From the NCBI GenBank assembly GCA_036924285.1, contig JAYKYS010000001.1:12673501-12737500 (forward strand): 64,000 nt of DNA. The letters are read 5' to 3'. This document shows positions 11,937 through 24,003 of this stretch, piece by piece. This DNA comes from Asterella californica. Taxonomy: Eukaryota; Streptophyta; Marchantiopsida; Marchantiales; Aytoniaceae. The position numbers and the translations under genes are program-made. Below the pieces are notes generated by a model, which was not told the DNA's origin, searched no databases, and worked only from the letters and a program-made list of their open reading frames with translations. Every line of letters begins with the position of its first letter. The first letter of the stretch is position 1.

Positions 11937-14900
11937 ATTTTCAACAGTCACAGTATTTAACTTTAGTAAAAATAGAGGTACCAGCTTTTTAAGTGATGGA
12001 GTAAATGTTCATTTAAAGATGTCATTTGTTTGAATCCGCCTTCTAAATTTATATCCCGTTCGAGATTTCTAGAGAAAATCCTTCTGCAGTGAAATATAAG
12101 TTCTGATGAACAGTTTTAACTAGAAGATTCCAGTCTTGTTTGTGTGAGTTCTAGACGACAGATCACAGTATCTACGTCGATTAAGCCATATTTGTCGAAG
12201 CAACTAAATGAGTGTATGTGGATATGGAGAGTCTCGATTTCTACTCATTTGCAAAAGAATATAAAATAGGAATGTCTATTATTTTACTTGAATATGATAC
12301 ATGTTTGCTTAGAAAAATGTTTGAAACTTGATTGAATTTGAAATTTGAAGATTTTGCAATTATTGTTAATACAATACAGAAATCTGCTTGAACGCAGGAG
12401 AATAAAGTAGTTGTGAAGATAAAGTGAAAGTGAAAGTGAATAGGGGAACTTGTGGTAAGTTCAAGAATAAAAGTTGGATTTGTAGGATTCAGATGAATTA
12501 GAGAATAGAAGGAGCAAGATAGAGTCAAAATTTTAATATAGAATGAATTGCTAATTGAGCATGGACTTGTCTGGACTTAAAAGAATAATCATTTTCTTAA
12601 TACTGTGTTTGTATTAATATGTTTTCCATTGATCATTAATTTATTATTGTTATCCGTACTGTATTGTTTAGCAGCATGAGTATTTTAGAAATATTGACAT
12701 TCACAGTATTAGTTTGCCAAACATAACTGTCTCTTTTAGAATGGATTGATATAAATATCTGGAGGTTCAGAAGTATAACTATGGATATAAATGTGCATAT
12801 TCAAAAATCTGGTAAAGTCAGTGAACAAAAGAATATTTATATACTCTATCATTTTAATGTATCTTGAATTTGATTGGACCTGGTTTGATGATATAAAAGT
12901 GAAACTTATTTTTATTGAATTTGTGTATGTAGTGCAATAGTTGTGTATTTCTTTCATAGTATATGTACGGCCAAATCAAACATGTAATCTTGAAGAACAT
13001 AAATGAAGTAGGTGAATGTTCTAAAATCATCTGTAATTCCTGAAATGATGTTCACACAGTTGCACCAAAAAAAGAATTTAGTAGAACAATAAGTTAATCA
13101 TTTTCAAGAATATTTTGTAAAAATCAAATTTGTATCATAAAGTTTTAATAGAACAAATGTTCACGGGAGTTTATCTCATGCTTCTTATGAAGACAACAGT
13201 GAAGAGGTGAGAGATTAAAGAGTAGTGAGGTTGTCAACAATGTGATAAGTAGAAACAAATAATTTGAAAATTACTCAAAAAGACAACTTCGATAACAAAT
13301 ATGAACTTACGATAGTCAAATAATATGGTAGTCTTTAAGGAAGAGTCTAGACGATTGAAACAAGATAGTACGAGTTGAGTTAATTTAAATCGTGATAGTT
13401 TAAGTAAAAAAAGAGATAGTTTAAGTGATTTTGTTTGAGACTGCAATACAACATGTTTACAAGTAAAAGAGTCTTAGTCAATGATGTGATTGTCTGGGTT
13501 CTTAGTCTTAAAATATGTGATATAATGTGATAGTCTTGGATTCTTGGATGTTGTGAGTCACAAATCAAAGATTAAAAGAATGCACTGAAAATCAAACTTC
13601 CTCGAATATGTGTACATTTTTTCTTTTTCTCCTTCGTATTATCTATCAACAGATAAAATCAATAGTGAAATAATAAACATGTATGCTTATTAGTATGATA
13701 GAAAAGAGATAAAAATTCTGATTTAAATTTTATAGGAAATACCTTCAAATAGTCACAGTACAATGCAAATTTCTTATAAGATGTCCTTTATTGAGAAATG
13801 TGCAAACGATAGTTAGAAAATATCATAAAACTTCTTATATATTACTTCAGTAATATATAAGTCAAGTATGAATTAAAAAGCCTATATAAGATCTTACACT
13901 GTCTAATCCACAAAATTTACCAGAAAAGTTTGAAGTTAAATATTCCAACCACGTTCATTGACATCTTACATTGTATCGAGGATTACGTCTACTCCGTTGG
14001 ATCATTGTATTCTCTAAATGCAGTTTCAGGATAGAGATGTAAACTTCCTGAGGATGAAAGTTTAACAATATTAGCACCTCTTACAAACATATACAGCAAA
14101 TACTAATAGTTTCTATTAACTGAAATATTAGATAACAATGCAATGTCTACAACTGTAGTGGTTTACTTATCCACCTGAAGTCCACTTAATGATTCAACTT
14201 CTGATTTTCACTCTAATGCAAGAAGTACTATATTCTATTCTTCGAATTCTATACAAAGTGTTATATCTGGGAAAACCTTCATATTTGTCTCTTGTGCAAT
14301 ACGTACCCTTACTTTCTTTTTATCTAACTAACAAGATCTGATTATGAGATTTCATAAATGAATCCAATAACAAAATAATATGCTTAAACGAACAAACGCC
14401 CGGATTCAGGTGGATTGTCTTCTATGATACTTATAATAATATATTCCAGAAAGAAATTAGCATTGAAACAAATAATTGAGAAGGAAGTTATGAAAAAAAA
14501 TATAAATCAAATAAGCAAGCTTCATGAACCGTGACAATAACAGCGACAAGACCCTTTCAAATTTCACATGGGTAAACTAAACGAGCAGAAAGTAAGATTA
14601 AAGCTTTTTTCCTTTCCAATTTTCTCTTTGTCATAGCTACTAAGAGGTCATTATATGATTACATAGTAGAAATAGTAAAGATCATACTGGATACCTTTAG
14701 CGTTCTATGGTCATACCTGAAAACAGTCTGAACGGTTTAAGGCAAATGTTAAACACTTCAGCAACCACATAACTGGCACAAATCAAGGATTACACTACTG
14801 GATTCTTAGGAGGTCTCATAGTTGGAACATTTTTCAAATGTTTTTGACCTGCGGTGGGAGTTATGACTTCGTCCAAACATCTAGAGGAGATGCTCATAGA

Positions 14901-15189
14901 AAGATGTTGTGAATGCTCTTTTTCACTCGTTTTGCTCATGAGTTTTATAGTGGAGAATCTACTACTCCAAGTAATGATTTTAGAACTCAGAGGAATAAAC
15001 TCTGTTTTCTTTGGTTGAACCTGATAGCACTTGTGTGTTTGTGCTAGCACATCCTAACTATCACATCCTCTACAGCTAGGAGCACGATCTACGCATGGAC
15101 ACGTAAACCAAAAGACAAAATGATAACATAAAATTTACAATAAAGAACATGTTATTCAATCAATGATCGAAACTACTAATGAAACTTTT
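11937..15189. other. AT-rich gene-free region
   Basis: Low-complexity AT-rich DNA with many short unconserved frames. I see no protein family, RNA gene or clear terminal repeats. A short foldback at 13834-13861 is listed separately. It is probably decayed transposon sequence beyond recognition. Confidence 0.5.
13834..13861. repeat. AT-rich 12-bp perfect inverted repeat
   Basis: CTTATATATTAC (13834-13845) and GTAATATATAAG (13850-13861) are perfect complements across the 4-nt loop TTCA. In such AT-rich sequence this may be chance. Confidence 0.6.
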
Positions 15190-15900
15190 TTATAAAGTGG
15201 TTTTAGTGTACACATAAACTCTGTTTTCTAACCTTACAAGACTTCTTATCTTGTGTAATGCGCTTATCCTATATGGTACACTTAGCGAAACAAAAGTATG
15301 TATCCAATGCTTCCAGAGCCTAAGAAGCGCATTGGGTTGATAGTGCATTGTTGGGTACTGCATGTTCAGAGGCTCCGCTTGAGCTGGCTCAAGCTCGAGG
15401 TCATACCGCTTCATCAAAATGTTGTGCAGTATGCAACATCAATGGACCAGTGTTGATGCTCGACCAATTTTAGATACAACACTTGTATCAAGAGTATGTC
15501 ATTTCTGCTTCAACAGTTCGAACCCTTGCTCCACAACCATCCTCTCTTTTACATGCACATCATTAAATACGTGTTTAATTCACTAGCGCACATTATAGAA
15601 CATAGCTTGAACTATAGTAGTTTCACCGCTCTCCCAAAAGTTGGTTGGTAGCTTAGACGTTCCCGCAAGATTGATTCAGTTCTCTTATCTCACTTCCACA
15701 TGTGATCGATGATTCACTTTCTTCTTTGACGGCACGTTCAACCCGCAAAGTGCACTCAAATCGCATGTTCGCACTACATCATTGCTCGCTTGACGATCAC
15801 TTAAATCTTTAAACTCAAAATACTCGATCGTGCGCTAAAATCTCTTGCGAAATCAGTCTCATCATAATTTTCTAGTCAATGAGCACCACATGGATGCAAG
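15190..15900 (-). mobile_element. PIF/Harbinger-type transposase remnant
   Basis: On the minus strand from about 15570 down to 15370 the frame reads KERMVVEQGFELLKQK, a stop, HTLDTSVVSKIG, a stop, then CCILHNILMKRYD. This is the C-terminal signature of the DDE_Tnp_4 (Harbinger) transposase family, in which ...VVE(Q/N)xFxxLKxxW... is followed by CCxLHNI. Stops at the expected Trp and before CCILHN show inactivation. Sequence up to about 15900 has weaker same-strand frames interrupted by stops. No terminal inverted repeats were identified, so the boundaries are approximate. Confidence 0.75.
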
Positions 15901-18596
15901 TGGATCCAAGACATTTTGCTGACCTTGATTTATCGAGATCAGAAAAATATTAGATAGGGTGGGGTGCATGTACCTTTGGTCCAAAATCATGAGATGTACA
16001 TGTGAATATCAACTGAATATCCAAGACATAGGGTAACTGTTGGCTAATGAGAAGCAAACGTTTATTACCAAGCATACATAACACCTGATAAGTAAAATAA
16101 AAAGCTGGTGGGAACTGTCCTTAAGACACAAAGTGAGGAGGAGTAGCAAGAACTTGCTTGGTCGATGACATCTTTTGGAGGAAGACCAATGCTCGAGGAG
16201 AAATTATTGAGTAGCCTATAACTATCTCAATTGAAAGAACAATAAGTGCTTATTTTTATCGGTGTCTGGTTTTTGTTTTCAAAACTAACGGATGATTTTG
16301 GATATCGATTAGTTTTTCTCGGTAAAGATCCTATTGAATACAGTTTTACCCAATTTTATTCCTCAAAAACACATTCACTTGATCTTTCAAGTAGGACTGC
16401 ACACGCATTAGCGCTTAATTATTTGTGGTTTTTGACAGTGAGTTGGTTCGATAATACAGAGTGTATGCAGATTGTCGTAGTTCACTATTCCTATAAGATG
16501 AGAGCCAAAAATCAGAAAACTGAAGGTTTTCTAAGGGTACCTTTTGGGTTAATCTCTCCACGTTTGATGCTGACCATTTTCGTGACAGACTAACATGATC
16601 CACAAATTTTGTACCTTACCGCATGAAAACAGAAAAGAGCGTGGGACATTGACGGAGAGGATGAGATGTGCAATGACATGTGATCCAGATTCAAGCACAA
16701 GGGGCAATGCTCAAATTTTTGCACTAGGTAAATTTGAAGGAGTCATTCGAGCCTCGGAGAGTTCACTAACGAATTTTTTTATAAACACGTGCAAGCCAAA
16801 ATAATGTTTATTTAATTATTTTCAATAAAATTTTAAAGATTGATAAAATCAAAATAGATCATTTGTAATCTTTAATATGAGCTTTAAAGTAAAAGTAAGA
16901 TATTATTGTATACAAAAGAATGGATTCTTTTGAGAATATTATTTTTTATTTATAAAATAGAGTATTTTAATTTAATTTTTTTTTTAAAAAGAAGTATTAA
17001 AATACCTCTTGACTCACACGTTGTAGTAAAGAGAGAGCGGCTCTTGAGAAAGGGCGGAACCTTTTGGCTGTGACCAGATGTAAGGTTGTTGCGGCTAGTG
17101 CTCTCTAGGGATGGACGTAAGAGTTTTTCCTAGCCAACTTTGACACTTGGTAGAGACCGTTCTGGATACACAATCTCTCTAAAAGTTTGTAGGGTGGTAG
17201 AATGCACTCGCAGGTTCCCTTCTGCAACGTCTGAACTCTCTCTAACAAACAGATGTAAGCTTTATGTAAAATTATCATGAACATGTAAATTTTGACACCT
17301 AGAGATTTCAGCAGGCTGTATCTCCATCTTTGAGGATAAGATAAGCATGAAACTTTGATCCATAGCAGAAAACACTCATTGAGCACACTCACACCAGGTC
17401 CAACTCAAGTTTTTTCTATTTCTCTATAATTTCTCGGCGGTTTTTAACACTTGACGGACTATTGTGTTAATTTCACCGACGATTTTTAGCAAATTTTGAG
17501 TATTTTTTCATGTTTTTGGTTATTTGACACATGAATTATTTGACGTATTCTCTACTTCTCTTATATTTTTAGAAAAGTTATCGTGACACATTACACAAGA
17601 TTTTGGATCTAGGTGGACGCTGACTCACACGATATAAGGACCAGATTCATCCACAAAAACAAGGAAATGCTCCAGAATTCTCAAATGTGTCGTCTTTTAC
17701 TCACAATTTGTACACAAAAAACTTCATTTGGTCGTCTCTCGGTTTTTTCAAGTCCAAATCGATTGAAAATTGAGACCACCATCACTAGCTTGATCAGATC
17801 TCTCCAACTTTGCTTTGATCTTGCTCAGATAAAATCTAAAGCGATATCTATGACTTCTTGGAATCCATTTCAACCTCTCTTAGATGACTCGCACAACACG
17901 TTCTATGGCTGTTTGAACATGCACAATCAGAAATCGACTCTTATAACTTCAATCATTAGTATCTTGCTCAGTTTGAACTCAATCAGACGATCGTTGAGAC
18001 CACAATCATCAGCTCATCGAGTGCTTTCCGACCCCACATCAATCTTTCTCAGATCAGCATGTTCTATGGCTGTTTGAATAAGCACACTCAAATATTAACT
18101 ATCTAACTTCAATCGAGCATATCTTTGACCTCTTGACCTCAAACTGACATATTTGTTTTAGTGCCCAAGCAAGCGAGAAGAGCTTTCTAGTGCTACCTTG
18201 AACTCATCGAGATCAACTATGTAGCAACCATGAGGTTGGTTTGAAACCTAAGGGATACTTTGGTAATTTTTATAAAAAATAACCCACCAATGAGAAACTA
18301 AAGATTTCTGTTTTCATCTTCTAGTGACCTACATAGCCGTCTGTGGTCATAATAAATGTTTAGGGCTTATCTGAGTCATTTACAACTATAAAATATTTGC
18401 TGGCGTAAATGAAAATCTTGACAATGAAATCTACCTACTTGGTGCAACTTAGCTAAACTACCAGTTACAAGAAACAACAACGTTGGCTATTCATATGGTA
18501 CACTAAGATACAATAGACTTGTTAGAATTATGTAAAAGTGAACAATACTGAAGTATTCTAACATGTGTCTTGTTACCTTCTGCATGAAACACACGT
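15901..18596. other. Gene-free AT-rich region
   Basis: No recognisable gene. A + strand frame at 16246-16593 and another at 17613-18077 are open but match no family I know. Around 17840-18110 short motifs recur (for example GTTCTATGGCTGTTTGAA near 17901 and 18060), suggesting an old imperfect duplication with a period near 160 bp. Poly-T runs occur near 16975. Confidence 0.4.
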
Positions 18597-20216
18597 TGTC
18601 GTGTTGCAAGATAGTCTTTATAATGATAACAAAAGGGTTTTTCTTTCATTGTGTACGTAGTGGTAAAGAAAGCTTCCCTGGAGCTTGTAAGTTGGGTATG
18701 TGCTAAGCTAGGGTCAAGGTAGATAAGGTATCTCATAGCTTATATTCTTAAGAACTACTAAGAAGTTATGAAGGTACCAAGTGGAAGTTCTTCTTGAATA
18801 AAGCAAGCATGTGTTTTCATTTATGCAGAACAAGGTTATACATAGATGTTTGCATCATTTTTAGTTTAAGAAAGTGACAAAAGAGTAAACTCTGCCATTT
18901 TCCACTGGTGACTCGGATTCATTATCTGACATCATGTAGGTGTTCTTGAGTAGTATAGTTTTGGTTCTTTCGTTACTAGAAACAGAGATGTACAATGTAG
19001 GTAATACTCAAAAAACTAACAAAGGATATAAACGCGAGTTCTGTAGTCTTATCTACATGTTTATTTACTTTATTAAACGGAAGAAGGAGCAATCTCAATG
19101 GAAGGGACACCCACTTATGAAGAAGAGGTCCTTGGATCAAATCCTCCTAGCTCATGTTTCCTATCTCAGCATATTGGCTTCTTGGATGTCTATGTTGGGT
19201 GTGTGGCTACGTCCTGCACATCTAGGGACGGAGTATCGTTATCCTCCTTAAACATGGGCTTCATGGCCTAAGCCTCCGCATGCAATCAAGATTATGATAT
19301 GAGAGACATCTGATTGAACTATGGGAGGGCTTTAAGCATGTGGGGTGGTCTTGTAGTTGTGACTTTTGCTGTAAAATCATGATTTAGTTCATAATCTGAG
19401 TTGCATCAAGATGACATCGAGGATTAGGAAATTTTGACTAAACATAGGGTTAGTTTAGCTAAGGGGCTGCTTGATAAATAAACTCACGTATTAAGACATA
19501 AAAACCTCAACTTAGCTAGGGGCATTGCTTAGCAAAGGGCTTGTTTTCTAAGTAAATTGACATATGACCAGAATTAGAGTATGTTGGGTGTGTGACTATG
19601 TCCTACACATCTAGGATGAAGGATCGGTATTCTCCTTAAACGTGAGCTTTCTGGTCTAAGTCTCCATATGCAACTTAGATTATATGATGGGAGATACTTG
19701 ATTTAGCTATGGGAGGGTCGTAAGCCATGTGGTTGTAGGTTTGGTTTTGATCGTAAAATTTGGGTTGCATCAAGATGACATCGAGGATTAAGAAATTTTT
19801 ATTAAACATGAGGTTAGTTTAGCTAAGGGGCTACTTGATAAATAAATGTGAGCATAAGGACATAAAGACCCCAATTTAGCTAGGGGGTTGCTTAGCATAG
19901 GGTTTGTTTTCTATGTAAATTGAGGTATGATGAGAGTTCAGAGGGACATTCAAGAGAGTTGAAAAGATGACGTGCGTAAGAGGGAGAGGAGGAGATTGTG
20001 ATTGCTGAAGACATTGACTGAAAAATTAAGACATGAATAAAATTTTTTGAGTGAAAAGTCTATTTGCACAAATTTGAGTGTCTGATTGACCTTTGTGGTT
20101 ACAACAGACTATATTTGAGTTTTGATTACTAGCAGCAATCAATTTCTTTTTGATCACTCTCACTATCAATCACATACAGGAGGTCCCCCTCCCCAAGAAA
20201 GACTCTCTCTATGACA
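18597..20216 (+). repeat. Left LTR-like repeat with internal tandem duplication
   Basis: It begins TGTCGTGTTGCAAG and ends ...CTATGACA. It aligns with 33766-34973 in several blocks, among them TTTTTCTTTCATTGTGT, TAGTTTAAGAAAGTGAC, TTGCATCAAGATGACATCGA and the U5-like end AGGAGGTCC...CAAGAAA...CTCTC. It is longer than the right copy because it carries an extra segment duplicated in tandem (19191-19935). Confidence 0.7.
19191..19935. repeat. Tandem duplication inside the left LTR-like repeat (period about 389 bp)
   Basis: The unit starting TATGTTGGGTGTGTGGCTA at 19191 restarts as TATGTTGGGTGTGTGACTA at 19580. Both units contain TTGCATCAAGATGACATCGA and the block AGTTTAGCTAAGGGGCT. The two copies are clearly diverged, so the duplication is old. 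Confidence 0.85.
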
Positions 20217-21909
20217 ACATGTATAATGAAATACGCCAAAAACATCATTGTAACCACATATCTAACATAACATTGCATGGTCGATGCGTATGCGTAGAAA
20301 TACACATTCTGTCAAACTTGTACATGATAAATCATGTACAACACGACAATGTGTTATCCCAAGAATACAAAGAGTTGTCCCCCGAGGTTTTGAGTCCTCA
20401 TTGAGTTCTTGATATAGTGGGTGGTGCAGGAAGGAAGAATGTGCTTAAAATAAATTTCAAGTGCTCGTATCAAGATGCGATCGATGGGGTGCAAGTTGAT
20501 GACAAACCAAAGCTTGAGGAGTGGAATGTTTGATGTGTGAGAGGAAACACTAACAATTCTATATATTCTACTTCAGAAATCGCTATGAGTTGTAAGTGAT
20601 CTCTGTCGAGTTAAATGAATATGAGAAGTGTGCATTTGGCTGGTCTGTCCCACCACAGATATCATATTATTTATGTGTTTATCTATATTATATTTGTCAG
20701 ATATAACTATCTTATAGGTTATTCTAGTTAGAAGATCTAAATCTATATGTTATCAAAACTAGTTACAACTAGCTGAGATAGTTATAACTAAGTTGAAGAA
20801 ACTATTAGAGGATCATTATAGCACTATGTGACAAGTGTCGAGCTCCAAATATGCTTCCCAAAAGTATGTAACTTTGTTGACCATCGCTAATTAGAGACAT
20901 GACAAAAAGTCATGCACAAATATCTGAAGATGTTTCTCAAAAGACGTGTCATATTGGATAGTATGAAAAAATAACACTTTGGAAAAGCTAAAGTAAGAGA
21001 ATTTTTTATTTTAATAAGGTAGAACAAGTAATGTGTGTGCTTTTTAAATCTTAGTAGCCTTTAGAAGTTTTACTATTTGGATTTCATACATACCATGAGA
21101 TAACGTAACTTAGTGAAAGTTACAATGATAAGAAATTCTGGAGTATATAAGGAGGAGTTGAGAGGGTGGAAGGTACTCTCATTTTCTTGTCTATGAGTAA
21201 AGTGAGCATTGGAGATCTTGGGAGTCCTCGAGTATTATGCGATGCGATGTTACAATCGGATTATAACTTATTTGCAAGAATGTTATTAAGGAGAACGATG
21301 TTATCGTACGATTGTAGAGAGTTGAGTGAAAGGGTATGGGTGTAACTGAATCTTTGTAATTATGATGCATTATTAATCCTAATTATCTGAGGTATCTTTG
21401 GATGAGAGACACACTGACTTACAGGTCTCTGATGCGCATGGCATATTTGAAATCAGTCGATGAGTTCAGTTCATCATCTTGTCGATATTTTAGTCAACGC
21501 TCTCTTTGATTCATGATCGCATGATCATAAGTTCACCTTAGGTCGACTGAATGGTGTTTCGTGAGCAAACAAAACTCTAGTCGATCAAGACAAGACTCAA
21601 ATCAAATCGTCATCTCTTATCGATGAATCAGAGAACTGAGCACTTCAGCTATTTTCTTCCATGCTCTTTATTATGTGGAAAGTTTTTTAATTGCGTGTGT
21701 TAGTAGTGAAGGTATGGATCTCAATTTCATAGACATTTGCTACTTTGACTCATAGTCGCACGAAGGACCGCCTGAATTTCTTGACAGAAGCCATGGACCA
21801 CACGTAAGTATTTCTTTTACTCTTGTTCTCAGGAGCACGACCTCCACTGAGCCCGTGAGAAGTATCCATATTAAGTCTTTATCCAGTACATGTTAGGTAA
21901 GGAACATTG
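20217..21909. other. Unassigned sequence after the left LTR-like repeat
   Basis: No primer-binding site (TGGTATCAGAGC or similar) follows the repeat, and no gag domain can be read. Around 21145 TATAAGGAGGAG followed by a relatively stop-rich stretch resembles promoter/leader DNA of a retroelement, but this is not strong enough to name. Confidence 0.35.
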
Positions 21910-22330
21910 AGAACATTTGAAGTGCTTGCTCTGTTGGAAGCTAAGCGTGAAGAATGAATGAGTATGATAATTCTTCTGGGCATGAGCAGATTCTGACCAA
22001 CATCATAAAATGGGATAAAATCACCAAGAGGTTGAGAAGTAAAAGAATTCTAGTGGATGGGAAACAATGCAACTACAAGTGGAATGAGGATATTGAGGGA
22101 CTACAAGAAGGTTCTAGGTTGGAATTCTCAATCTAGGAATACAACCGTTCATTCTCTCATCGCTTTTGAGACAAGAGCTGACAATTAAAGTCTATGAAGA
22201 GCTAGAATTATGATCTCTCACATCACCCTTGGAAAGATGCAGACTAGTTATTTGAAGTTCTATCACCATCCCATAGAACTGTGTATCATAATGGAAGCGA
22301 GTCAGACTCAGATGACTCATGTCAGTGTAC
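21910..22330 (+). pseudogene. Frameshifted trihelix (Myb/SANT-like) DNA-binding domain remnant
   Basis: Three frames must be combined. EVLALLEAKREE is read from about 21919. After a 1-nt shift at about 21955 comes IKWDKITKRLRSK with GKQCNYKWNEDI (to about 22092), and after a second shift LRDYKKVLGWNSQSRN. The order (EV..L...KR, W..I...L, QC..KW, DYKKV) is that of the Myb_DNA-bind_4/trihelix fold. An acidic-serine tail SESDSDDSC ends near 22330. Such domains occur both in host trihelix factors and in the MYB-like ORF of PIF/Harbinger transposons, and which source applies cannot be told. It is not functional as it stands. Confidence 0.6.
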
Positions 22331-24003
22331 CCTGTGCCGTGATAAATAGTCCATCGTCTCTCGCGGCGAGATGATTTTATAGTCCAAGTTGTAATGAACT
22401 CAAAACATTATTTTGTTGGACGATCAGTTGGTATCGTCATTGCTGTATTTTGTGAACATGATATGAATAACTTTGATGTGAAGATTTTAAATATTCATCA
22501 TGTTCATGTGAAATATATTCCTCATCGGGCATAATGTTCTCTGTAGTCTCCACGACAAAATACATCGAGAAAATCCAAAATTCAGTACTACAACAATGCA
22601 CGAATTTGTCATATTTTCTGCCAAACACACTAGCTTTGGTCGAATGCCATGTAGACATTAATCGTCCTATCACGTATAAAGTATGTACAAACTGATAAAC
22701 ACTCACTCGTGTTACTTAGGGTCTAAGTTACCCAGACTCCTCACTTTTTGAAGTTCATGGACATGAAATGCAGACCTCTAGGTTACCCAGAGAAACTACA
22801 TCTCGTCATAAATTTTGAGTCTGTCCTCTATTTTTTTATGTGGTAGGTAGCATTGGAAAGTGACTAGAAAGTCCTACATTTGAAGAAAAGGTGATTTTGG
22901 TCTAAGCATTATCCAAAACTGTTTGTTAAATTTCAGTATTTTTGTTTTCCAAAAAGCCCTAGAGAGGAATTTTGAATTAAAAAAGATTCTAAGAATAATA
23001 TTTTCATTAGGACCCTTTTCTACCTGAAGGGCAGTTATGAACGCATGGACTGTGCACAGACACTGATTTCTCTAGCATTGTTGGAGTAAAAAATCCAAGT
23101 TTAATCACATGAGTCTTTTTACCTCTTTGTGCTAGCCCTCCTTTTATCCTTCTTAATGTAGAGTGTACACAAGTGAGTGATCACTACTTAATATCCTAGA
23201 AATCACTTTAGCTAAATCACTGCTAAAGAATCACTGCTTGGATTCTTTAGCTAAATCCTAAATCCAAAAGATAAGTGCATGTGTTGTTTTCTCTTGTGTA
23301 GTTTTATCAAGTACTTTCAGTCCGAGGCCTGCGGCGGCACACCGAAGGGAGTCAAGCACCTTAAGTCTACGGCTCATGGCTGCACGAGAAGGAAAAATAT
23401 TTCTATCCATAGATTTGTGGATCCGGAATCCACACCCTGCGCACTGTACTAGTACAATAGGTTGACAAAACAGACACAAACACTAATTATATCATTGGAG
23501 TCTTCTTTTCTCTACCCGAGTTCCACCAACCTTTCCTGTTTCACATGAGAGATGCGCGTGAAGGCAAAAGAGAAGGATAACACTTAGGTTTTTGCTCTGG
23601 GCTGACAGGTTTTATGTGAGAAAATAAGAACTAACCGCTAATGCGCATGCGGCTTAACTTTGATAAGTCTCGAGCTTTCATCCCGACCTCGAACACAAGA
23701 TTCCTTTCATGGTATGATATTTTTCTCTATTTTCTCTTTTCTGCTTCTTTTGGTTCTAGAATTGGTACATTCTGTGAAGAAATGAGTGAGTATTAAATAC
23801 TCTTGGGTTCTTTTGAGATTTTCAGAGTTACAAAGTCTTCTGTTTAGAGTTTCTGAGAGATTTTTGACTTCCTGCTATATATAGTGTGTTTCTATCTCCA
23901 TAGATCAGCGTTCTTTATTTGAGTGAGTATTTTTGAGATGTTCTTCTTACGAGTACGGTTTGGTTAGATATTGTCTCTTTTCTAGCTATGGGTACTCTCT
24001 CTC
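22331..24003. other. Gene-free stretch with a short hairpin
   Basis: No recognised gene. GCTAAAGAATC (23222-23232) pairs with GATTCTTTAGC (23241-23251) across an 8-nt loop. A GC-richer patch at about 23310-23470 has an open minus-strand frame containing CAGCGFRIHK, without a family match. The 5' end of the LINE that follows may lie within 23500-24000. Confidence 0.4.
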
